Source: CBDUEV01 sp965366365
GTDB taxonomy: Bacteria > Actinomycetota > Acidimicrobiia > Spongiisociales > JAENVV01
Direction of reading: 5' to 3'
Length of the DNA stretch: 27,174 nt
Assembly: GCA_965366365.1 (NCBI GenBank)
Contig: CBDUEV010000037.1
Location: forward strand, 1 to 27,174
The translations under genes were made by a program, and so were the position numbers. The notes under the pieces were generated by a model, which saw nothing but the letters and a program-made list of their open reading frames with translations, ran no database searches and was not told where the DNA came from. This document shows positions 22,105-27,174 of the stretch, piece by piece (position 1 is the first letter of the stretch; every line of letters starts with the position of its first letter).

Positions 22105-22725
22105 CTAGGCGGTGAGCCGCTCTCCGGACTCGACGCTGAAGGTGAGGTGATTCTGCCGCGGGGCGAGAGGACAGGACCAGCGGCCGTCGTGCACGCAGGA
22201 CGGGTGGTAGGCGTAGTTGAAGTCGAGAACGATGGATCCGCCTTCGAGACCCAGGTCAGCGCCCTTGACGGTGTCGAGGAGGTAGCGGCCCCCGGCGTAG
22301 GTCGAGGTGCCGTTGGAGGCGTCCCGGAAGGGGAGGAAGACGCCGCCGCCGTATCCCGTCAGCCAGAAGAGCGTCAACGACTCGGCGATTCCCTCTCTCC
22401 GGACTTCGACGGTCCCGTACGGCTCGAACTCGGTCGATCCGGCGGTGCTGTGGCCCAGCCGTCGTGGCTCCGCCTCGACCGGTACCACCTCGGCGACGAC
22501 ACGCCAGGATGGGTCGTACGGGAAGTACGTGAGGCCGGCGAAGGCGGCCCTGGCGTCACCAATCAGGGGCGATTGGGGGTGGTTTCCGAACAGCTGATTT
22601 CGCTCCCGGAGCCATCTCTCCCAGGTGGCTTTCCCCGCCCCGCCGCGCCGGACCGAGGCATAGAGTGCCTCCACGCGGTGCCGGTAGTCGACCAGGGCTG
22701 CCGTCTCGGACGGATTCATGGGCAT
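22105..22725 (-). CDS. DUF1684 domain-containing protein
   Basis: A 206-residue protein with the full DUF1684 signature. Early residues contain WERWLRERNQLFGNHPQSPL and FAGLTYFPYDPSWRV; the C-terminal core reads GGRYLLDTVKGAD, then VLDFNYAYHPSCVHDGRWSCPLAPRQN and a final VESGER. The DFN-x-AY-x-P-x-C and CPL-x-P-x-N motifs are the family's invariant positions. The function is unknown. ATG 22725 is chosen because TACTCT precedes it by exactly 6 nt; ATG 22719 is next in frame. It is divergent from the DUF3179 gene. Confidence 0.92.
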   Translation of the reverse strand: MPMNPSETAALVDYRHRVEALYASVRRGGAGKATWERWLRERNQLFGNHPQSPLIGDARAAFAGLTYFPYDPSWRVVAEVVPVEAEPRRLGHSTAGSTEFEPYGTVEVRREGIAESLTLFWLTGYGGGVFLPFRDASNGTSTYAGGRYLLDTVKGADLGLEGGSIVLDFNYAYHPSCVHDGRWSCPLAPRQNHLTFSVESGERLTA

Positions 22726-22731
22726 GGTGCG

Positions 22732-22737
22732 AGAGTA
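22732..22737 (-). promoter_or_regulatory. -10 box (TACTCT) for the DUF1684 gene, leaderless
   Basis: On the minus strand TACTCT is followed by exactly 6 nt (CGCACC) and ATG 22725. No ribosome-binding site is present. Confidence 0.6.
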
Positions 22738-22859
22738 GACCCGTCGCGCCTACCCGCGCGTCCCGATCCCTTTGGGCAGATTCTGTCGGCTGGGCGACAC
22801 TGTGGGAGCGTTTCGGGCTCGGCGAGGTTGAAGGATGGGAACGAGGAGTTGATGACCCA

Positions 22860-24089
22860 ATGGCGCGAATCAGGACCATGTCGCTTCTAGGCACCCTTTC
22901 CCTGGTGCTTGCCGCCTGCGGGGGGAGCGGGTTGGTCGCAGAGACCTCCTCCTCGAGCTCCGCTGAGATCGAATCCACCGTCACGCGCGCTCCGGGAACC
23001 GAACCCCCCGCCGAACCTTCCCAGCCGGTGGCGTCGGCGCTGGACGATCCCAACGACGACTCGTTTCCCGATCCACTCATCGATCCCCGGGACGTGATCT
23101 CCGGAGGCCCGCCACCCGACGGAATCCCACCCATCGATGACCCTGAGTTCACCTCCGTTCCGGCCGCCGACCAGTACTTGGCGCCGGACGATCCCATCGT
23201 CTATGTCGACATCGGTGGTGACGTCAAGGGGTATCCCGTCCAGATCCTGATCTGGCACGAGATCGTCAACGACACTGTGGGCGGCGTTCCCGTGTCGGTG
23301 ACCTACTGTCCCCTCTGCAACTCGGCAGTCGCCTACGACCGACGTGTTGCGGGAGAGGAGACCACCTTCGGCACCTCCGGACGGCTCTACAACTCGGCGC
23401 TGGTCATGTACGACCGGGCCACCGAGTCGCTGTGGACTCACTACGACGGGCGAGCGGTGATCGGAGCGCGGACGGGCGCCCAACTCGAGCCCATCCCGGC
23501 CCCGCTACTCGGCTGGGAGGACTTCAAGGATCAGTTTCCCGAAGCCCAGATCCTCGACCGAGAGCGAACCGGCCATTCCCGTCAGTACGGCGCCAACCCG
23601 TACTCCGGGTACGACGACGTCGACGCCACCCCGTTCCTGTTCAGAGGCGACCCCGACGAACGAGCCGCATTGATGCAGCGAGTCGTGGGCGTGGCGGTCG
23701 GGGAGACCTCGGCGGCCTGGTCACTGGACCAACTCCAGGTCGGTCAGGCGTCGGCGACCATGGGTGTGGTCGGCGATCAAGAGATCGTGATCCTCTGGAA
23801 ATCCGGTCAGTCCACCGCCCTCGAATCGGTTGAGATCGACGGTGGTCGCGATGTGGGATCGGTGGGGGTCTTCGTTCCGATCGTCGAGGGCCGTCAACTG
23901 ACCTTTCGGTCGACTGATGACGGATTCGAGGATGTCGAGACCGGGTCCCGGTGGTCGATCACCGGCAAGGCGGTCGCCGGCCAACTCGAAGGCGCACAAC
24001 TGGAGGCGATTCCGCACCTCGACACTTTTTGGTTCGCCTGGAGCAGCTATCGGCCAGGCACTGAACTCGTCGGCGGCGGCACCCCATGA
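22860..24089 (+). CDS. DUF3179 domain-containing lipoprotein
   Basis: A 409-residue exported protein. ATG 22860 has GAGGAG 11 nt upstream and gives ARIRTMSLLGTLSLVLAACGG, with lipobox LAAC; longer in-frame extensions would put 65 residues ahead of the signal and are rejected. A Ser/Pro/Glu-rich linker follows. The DUF3179 domain (about residues 75-405) has YPVQILIWHEIVND, the Cys motif TYCPLCNSAVAYDR, GTSGRLYNSALVMYDR, ESLWTHYDGRAV and a terminal FWFAWSSYRPGTEL. The function of DUF3179 is unknown; the C-P-L-C motif suggests a redox or metal role. A strong hairpin follows the stop by 1 nt. Confidence 0.92.
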   Translation: MARIRTMSLLGTLSLVLAACGGSGLVAETSSSSSAEIESTVTRAPGTEPPAEPSQPVASALDDPNDDSFPDPLIDPRDVISGGPPPDGIPPIDDPEFTSVPAADQYLAPDDPIVYVDIGGDVKGYPVQILIWHEIVNDTVGGVPVSVTYCPLCNSAVAYDRRVAGEETTFGTSGRLYNSALVMYDRATESLWTHYDGRAVIGARTGAQLEPIPAPLLGWEDFKDQFPEAQILDRERTGHSRQYGANPYSGYDDVDATPFLFRGDPDERAALMQRVVGVAVGETSAAWSLDQLQVGQASATMGVVGDQEIVILWKSGQSTALESVEIDGGRDVGSVGVFVPIVEGRQLTFRSTDDGFEDVETGSRWSITGKAVAGQLEGAQLEAIPHLDTFWFAWSSYRPGTELVGGGTP

Positions 24090-24090
24090 G

Positions 24091-24121
24091 GTGGGACCCC
24101 GCTCAGAGAGCGGGGTTCCAC
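24091..24121. terminator. Bidirectional hairpin terminator, DUF3179 gene / rnpB
   Basis: GTGGGACCCCGC (24091-24102) pairs with GCGGGGTTCCAC (24110-24121): a 12-bp stem with one mismatch and a 7-nt loop. It sits directly after the DUF3179 stop and directly after the 3' end of rnpB on the other strand. There is no T-run. Confidence 0.7.
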
Positions 24122-24125
24122 GTTG

Positions 24126-24531
24126 GCGAGTCTGCCTGTAAGCCGGATTCTGTCGCCCACGAAGTGGATAGGCATGAGTTCCGAAGGAACTCACACCCGC
24201 CTTCTCCGCAGGCGGGCGACCATCTATCTGGGACCGTCGTTACCTTCGGCCTCGTGCGGCCTACCCGAAACGGTCGGATCACTGATCCAAAGACGGGCCG
24301 TCTCCGTTTCTGCTTGGCCTTGCTCCGAGCGGGGTTTACCTAGCCACCCCGGTCACCCGGGATGCTGGTGGTCTCTTACACCACCGTTTCACCCTTACCA
24401 CCTCGCGGTGGCGGTTTGCTTTCTGTTGCACTCTCCATCGGCTCGCGCCGCCTGGGCGTTACCCAGCGCTCTTGCCCTGCGGAGTCCGGACTTTCCTCGA
24501 CGTCTCCGCCGCGGTCGCCCGGCAGGCTCGC
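24126..24531 (-). ncRNA. rnpB: RNase P RNA, bacterial class A
   Basis: The catalytic RNA of ribonuclease P, which matures the 5' ends of tRNAs. On the minus strand the conserved 5' core GAGGAAAGTCCGGACTCC and the 3' core GACAGAATCCGGCTTACAG are present, with GGTGAAACGG-type joining sequence between. The ends are set by helix P1: GCGAGCCTGCC (24531-24521) pairs with GGCAGACTCGC (24136-24126), 11 positions with one mismatch. The length of about 406 nt suits an actinobacterial class A RNA. A TATCCT box lies exactly 6 nt before 24531. A hairpin follows the 3' end. Confidence 0.96.
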
Positions 24532-24535
24532 GCTG

Positions 24536-24934
24536 TCAGGATACCCCCGTTGCGGGGTTGTCGGTTGGTGATTCTTTCGCTTGCCGCCGCGCCGCGGCGA
24601 ATCCACCAACCCCACCGATCACACCCGCTCCGGCAATGAACCCCGCCACCGTCGGGGCTGAGGCAGGGCTGCCCTCACCGAAGGCGAGGATGGTGATGCC
24701 TGCCGCAGCCAGTACCGCAGTGAAGGAACCGTGAAAGACCGCCCGGGTGCTGATTCGGCCGGCCACGTAGCCGGCCACGAACAATCCGCTCACGACCCCA
24801 CCGACGATGCCGGTGGTCACGGGCTCTGCGACTCCCAGCAACGCCAGAACCGCCCAGAAGAGCACAGCCACGAGTGCTGCCGAGAGAAACCCGGCGGCGC
24901 CGCCCACTGAAATGGCGATCCAATTGGTTCGCAC
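24536..24934 (-). CDS. Small membrane protein (TIGR04086-like), four segments
   Basis: A 132-residue protein of four hydrophobic segments, rich in Gly, Ala and Val: about residues 4-32 (WIAISVGGAAGFLSAALVAV), 37-58 (VTTGIVGGVVSGLFVAGYVAG), 65-85 and 95-115 (VAGFIAGAGVIGGVGGFAAA). The tail is charged. It resembles TIGR04086-type putative membrane proteins; the function is unknown. GTG 24934, 11 nt after the stop of the upstream gene, is preferred; ATG 24991 would add 19 non-hydrophobic residues and overlap that gene by 46 bp. Its TGA shares a base with the -10 box of rnpB. Confidence 0.72.
   Translation of the reverse strand: MRTNWIAISVGGAAGFLSAALVAVLFWAVLALLGVAEPVTTGIVGGVVSGLFVAGYVAGRISTRAVFHGSFTAVLAAAGITILAFGEGSPASAPTVAGFIAGAGVIGGVGGFAAARRQAKESPTDNPATGVS
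24538..24543 (-). promoter_or_regulatory. -10 box (TATCCT) for rnpB
   Basis: TATCCT on the minus strand is followed by exactly 6 nt (GACAGC) and G24531, the first base of helix P1. The box's last T is the first base of the TGA stop of the upstream membrane protein. The spacer contains CCCCG-CAA-CGGGG. Confidence 0.68.
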
Positions 24935-24945
24935 GGGCCGCCGGG

Positions 24946-25410
24946 TCAGATCAGCGGGTCGTCGAGGTATTCCTCGAGGCCTGCCACCCATCCGGCCGGG
25001 AGCGACCAGTGGCGTCCGCCGATGACAACGTGGCCCATGTACTCGCGGCTCGGGTTGGTGGAGCTGGGTTCGTCGACGCTGAAGACGTGCGTGACCACAC
25101 TGTGGCGTTTGCCTTCTCGGTCAACGGCTTTGAAGTCGTACGTCACCCGCCGACCTTCGGTCTCTTCGAAGGCCGTGATGGCATCGAGGGTGGCGTTGTC
25201 CACCTCGAACACCGCCCCCCAGACGGTATTGCCCGGTTCGGGTCGGACGGAGGGGAGCGAACCGGTCCAGGCGGAGGTCTCGTGAGTGAAGATCAACCTG
25301 GTTTCCGGGAGGTGCGCTATGAACCGGAAGGCTGCGTCCGGAGCGACGTTCGAGATCTTGCCAGGGGCGATCATCGAGGTATAGGCGAAGTACAACGTTG
25401 TGTCTGACAT
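24946..25410 (-). CDS. Gamma-glutamylcyclotransferase (AIG2/GGCT)-like protein
   Basis: A 154-residue GGCT-fold protein. The N-terminus LYFAYTSMIAPGKI corresponds to the family YFAYGSN motif, with Thr for Gly and Met for Asn. The middle has NTVWGAVFEVDN, then LDAITAFEETEGRRVTYD with the Glu cluster that supplies the catalytic acid in true cyclotransferases. Further on are VFSVDEPSSTNPSREYMGHVVIGG and a C-terminal WVAGLEEYL helix. True GGCTs form 5-oxoproline from gamma-glutamyl amines; whether this one is active is uncertain. ATG 25410 has GGAG 11 nt upstream; a TTG three codons earlier is less likely. The membrane-protein gene follows closely. Confidence 0.83.
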   Translation of the reverse strand: MSDTTLYFAYTSMIAPGKISNVAPDAAFRFIAHLPETRLIFTHETSAWTGSLPSVRPEPGNTVWGAVFEVDNATLDAITAFEETEGRRVTYDFKAVDREGKRHSVVTHVFSVDEPSSTNPSREYMGHVVIGGRHWSLPAGWVAGLEEYLDDPLI

Positions 25411-25447
25411 CGGTTTCAACGCTCCAGTTCAGAATCTCGGCCCGGCC

Positions 25448-25453
25448 ATGGTA
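25448..25453 (-). promoter_or_regulatory. Possible -10 box (TACCAT) for the GGCT-like gene
   Basis: TACCAT on the minus strand would start near 25441 and give a leader of about 31 nt that includes the GGAG before ATG 25410. Confidence 0.35.
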
Positions 25454-25471
25454 GTGCCACGCAGGGTGAAA

Positions 25472-25489
25472 CCCCGCATTCCGGCGGGG
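25472..25489. terminator. CCCCGC-GCGGGG hairpin in the trpD upstream region
   Basis: CCCCGC (25472-25477) and GCGGGG (25484-25489) form a perfect 6-bp stem with loop ATTCCG. The core matches that of the hairpin at 24091-24121. No T-run follows, so a terminator role is tentative. Confidence 0.35.
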
Positions 25490-25699
25490 AACCCCGAGCA
25501 AGCGTTCGATGTCCTAGGAGGGTGAGACGGAGGCATGCTGACGCGACTCCATATCCTGTACCGGTCGAGGGTCTTCCTGGATCGCTCGGACCGCCTGCCG
25601 CAATCGCGAGCACGCGCATCTGGGGTGGGACCACCCAACGACAGCGCTCGTGTCTCCTGGGAAGGCGGACCGGATTCGGCCCGGCCGAGTCCTCGATAT

Positions 25700-25728
25700 T
25701 TGACAGGCGCGCAGGAGACGAGAATCCT
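25700..25728 (+). promoter_or_regulatory. Promoter for trpD (TTGACA, 17 nt, AATCCT)
   Basis: A perfect TTGACA at 25700-25705 is separated by 17 nt from AATCCT (25723-25728), one change from TANNNT. Transcription would start near 25735 with a leader of about 27 nt containing the trpD ribosome site. It is the only consensus -35 I find in the window. Confidence 0.5.
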
Positions 25729-25750
25729 CTGGCAGCGAAGTAGCAGAGGA
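25725..25750 (+). promoter_or_regulatory. Inverted repeat at the trpD promoter and ribosome site
   Basis: TCCTCTG (25725-25731) pairs perfectly with CAGAGGA (25744-25750) across a 12-nt loop. The first arm overlaps the -10 box and start region; the second abuts the GAGG ribosome site of trpD. It could be an operator, or an RNA hairpin if transcription starts further upstream. Confidence 0.4.
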
Positions 25751-25761
25751 AGAGGTGACCC

Positions 25762-26793
25762 GTGTCGGCAATGGAATGGTCCGCGGTGCTCGGCACACTT
25801 GCCCGAGGGGACGACCTGTCTCGCCAGACAGCTCAGGCTGCCATGTCGAGGATCATGGACGGCGAGGCCACGCCTGCTCAGATGGCGGCGTTCATCGTGG
25901 CGCTTCGCATCAAAGGTGAGTCGATAGAGGAGATGACCGGTCTCGTGGCCTCGATGCGTCAGGCCTCGGTCCAGGTAGAGGTTGGCGTCGACGTCGTCGA
26001 CATCGTCGGCACCGGTGGCGACGGCGCCGGGACGTTCAACATCTCCACCACCGCCGCCCTGGTTGCGGCCGGCGCCGGAGCGAAGGTCGCGAAGCACGGC
26101 AATCGTTCCGCATCGTCGAAATGTGGATCGGCTGATGTGTTGGAGGCGCTCGGCGTGGCGATCGACCTGGCTCCCGCCGACACGGTGACCCTCATCGAGC
26201 AGGAGGGGTTCGGGTTCTTCTTCGCCCGCTCGTACCATCCGGCCATGCGCCACGCCGGCCCGGTCCGGTCGGAACTCGGCATCCCGACGGTCTTCAATTT
26301 CCTCGGACCCCTCACGAATCCAGCCGGAGCGCGCCATCAGGCGATCGGGGTGTCGGACCCCGACATGGCGGCCAAGATGATCGGGGTCCTTCGCAACCTG
26401 GGAAGCACTTCGGCCTTCGTGTTCTACGGTGAAGACGGACTCGACGAACTGACCACCACCGGCCCTTCGTACATCTACCGGCTCAGAGACGGCGAGATCA
26501 CTCACGCCGAGTGGACTCCCGAGGACTTTGGGGTGGCCCGGGCGGTGCTGGGTGACCTGCTGGGCGGTGATGTGGATGTCAACGTGGCCATCATCCGCTC
26601 GATCCTGGCGGGCGAAAAGGGCCCCAAACGAGACATCGTCGTGGTGAACGCCTCGGCCGGGCTGGTGGCGGCCGGGTTGGCCTCCGGCTTTGCCGAGGGC
26701 GTGGCCCTCGCCCAGGATTCCATCGATTCGGGCGCGGCCGCCCGGGTTTTGGAGCGGGTCGTCGAGCGGAGTCGCCGCATGGCGAACGGTTGA
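25762..26793 (+). CDS. trpD: Anthranilate phosphoribosyltransferase
   Basis: A 343-residue TrpD that joins anthranilate to phosphoribosyl pyrophosphate in tryptophan synthesis. The PRPP loop GTGGDG lies at residues 83-88, followed by TFNISTTAALV; KHGNRSASSKCGSADVLEALG carries the second substrate site, and LTNPAGARHQAIGV the hinge. The N-terminal QTAQAAMSRIMDGEATPAQMAAFIVALRIKGES is broken by helix turns typical of the family. GTG 25762 is chosen because GAGG lies 6 nt upstream and the N-terminus fits family length. No other trp gene is in the window; a Fur-family gene follows after 2 nt. Confidence 0.96.
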   Translation: MSAMEWSAVLGTLARGDDLSRQTAQAAMSRIMDGEATPAQMAAFIVALRIKGESIEEMTGLVASMRQASVQVEVGVDVVDIVGTGGDGAGTFNISTTAALVAAGAGAKVAKHGNRSASSKCGSADVLEALGVAIDLAPADTVTLIEQEGFGFFFARSYHPAMRHAGPVRSELGIPTVFNFLGPLTNPAGARHQAIGVSDPDMAAKMIGVLRNLGSTSAFVFYGEDGLDELTTTGPSYIYRLRDGEITHAEWTPEDFGVARAVLGDLLGGDVDVNVAIIRSILAGEKGPKRDIVVVNASAGLVAAGLASGFAEGVALAQDSIDSGAAARVLERVVERSRRMANG

Positions 26794-26795
26794 CG

Positions 26796-27174
26796 ATGCA
26801 CGCAGACGCCGACACCCTCGTGGCCAGTCTCCGCACCAGAGGGATGCGGATGACCTCGGCCCGGCGGGCGATCTGTGAGGTGCTGGCCGCCTCGCACGAC
26901 GATCATCTCAGTGCGGTCGAGATTCGCGCCCTGGCCGAGGAGCGAGCTGCTGCCACGATCGATCAATCGACGGTCTATCGCACGCTGGATATTCTGGAGG
27001 AGGTGGGCTTGATACGGCACGTTCACCTGGGTCACGGGCCCGGTGTCGTCCATCTGCGCGAACACGAGGCGCACCATCACTTGGTGTGCGACACATGTGG
27101 TGCGGCGATCGATGTTCCCCTGTCTGAATTCGCGCCGCTCGTCAGCCGTCTCGAGGAGGCGTACGGATTTGCCG
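26796..27174 (+). CDS. Fur-family metalloregulator, truncated by the window edge
   Basis: A Fur/Zur/PerR-type regulator, of which 126 codons are present before the sequence ends. The winged-helix domain shows RMTSARRAICEVL and the recognition helix STVYRTLDILEEVGLI. The metal region HEAHHHLVCDTCG has the sensor-site histidines and the first Cys-x2-Cys pair of a structural zinc site; the rest of the dimerisation domain is missing. Whether it senses iron, zinc or peroxide cannot be decided without the C-terminus. ATG 26796 is 2 nt after the trpD stop, so the genes are probably co-transcribed. Confidence 0.92.
   Translation, partial: MHADADTLVASLRTRGMRMTSARRAICEVLAASHDDHLSAVEIRALAEERAAATIDQSTVYRTLDILEEVGLIRHVHLGHGPGVVHLREHEAHHHLVCDTCGAAIDVPLSEFAPLVSRLEEAYGFA

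Larger units (their letters stand above)
25411..25761. other. 351-bp gene-free region between GGCT-like gene and trpD
   Basis: No credible gene is seen. The stretch holds the minus-strand promoter of the GGCT-like gene, a CCCCGC-N6-GCGGGG hairpin (25472-25489), a GGGTGG-GA-CCACCC palindrome (25623-25636), a TTGACA-type promoter (25700-25728), a hairpin next to the trpD ribosome site (25725-25750) and the ribosome site itself (GAGG, 25752-25755). No run of Trp codons supports a classical trp attenuator. Confidence 0.6.

Noticed and set aside
22665..22859. Upstream extension of the DUF3179 reading frame
   Set aside because: It would put 65 residues before a classical lipoprotein signal and overlaps the DUF1684 gene and its promoter.
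25503..25513. GTTCGATGTCC resembling a tRNA T-arm
   Set aside because: No matching acceptor, D-arm or anticodon stem can be assembled around it.
25411..25761. trp attenuator with a leader peptide upstream of trpD
   Set aside because: No short frame with adjacent Trp codons and no terminator with a T-run.

Overview
The window is high-GC, densely packed bacterial DNA of actinobacterial (Actinomycetota) type. The main evidence is gene content: a coenzyme F420-type luciferase-like oxidoreductase of the G6PDH family, the histidine phosphatase / DUF3090 / SCO1664 gene trio, an inositol-3-phosphate synthase, and S-layer-homology-like repeats of the GCNPP...VTRGQMAAFL type that I associate with Acidimicrobiia-like lineages. 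The lineage below phylum level is an inference. I see no insertion sequence, prophage, CRISPR array or tRNA.

Layout. 1-3.7 kb: a divergent TspO-like membrane protein, then Nif3-like protein, C4 zinc-ribbon coiled-coil protein, YdjM-like membrane hydrolase and a lipoprotein. 3.7-5.25 kb (minus): F420-type LLM oxidoreductase followed by a PNPOx-like flavoprotein. 5.4-8.7 kb: a MoxR-type AAA+ ATPase translationally coupled to a VWA (MIDAS) protein. 8.76-10.55 kb: the phosphatase / DUF3090 / SCO1664 operon. 10.6-14.2 kb (minus): Gfo/Idh/MocA oxidoreductase, D-2-hydroxyacid dehydrogenase and CoA-acylating methylmalonate-semialdehyde dehydrogenase, divergent from inositol-3-phosphate synthase (14.37-15.69 kb). 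15.7-17.35 kb (minus): SRAP/YedK abasic-site protein and an alpha/beta hydrolase. 17.4-20.06 kb: an uncertain small ORF and an ABC-2 type ATPase/permease pair. 20.07-21.88 kb (minus): a secreted beta-propeller protein ending in three SLH-like repeats, two of them encoded by a perfect 186-bp tandem duplication. 22.1-24.1 kb: DUF1684 protein (minus) and a DUF3179 lipoprotein (plus). 24.1-24.53 kb (minus): the RNase P RNA gene rnpB, with a small membrane protein and a gamma-glutamylcyclotransferase-like protein upstream. 25.4-27.17 kb: a 350-bp leader, trpD and a truncated Fur-family regulator.

The most general signal is regulatory. A TANNNT -10 box lies exactly 6 nt before the ATG/GTG of five genes (586, 3001, 5383, 17735, 22725) and 4-10 nt before several others. 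The same box-plus-6 spacing places the 5' end of rnpB at the first base of its P1 helix. This suggests widespread leaderless transcription. Genes inside operons instead use ATGA overlaps or Shine-Dalgarno sites.

No clearly new defence or biosynthetic system is evident. The least-explained units are the MoxR-VWA pair (with a Cys/His cluster inserted between its Walker motifs), the phosphatase/DUF3090/SCO1664 trio, the propeller-SLH surface protein, and the orphan stretch 17354-17734.
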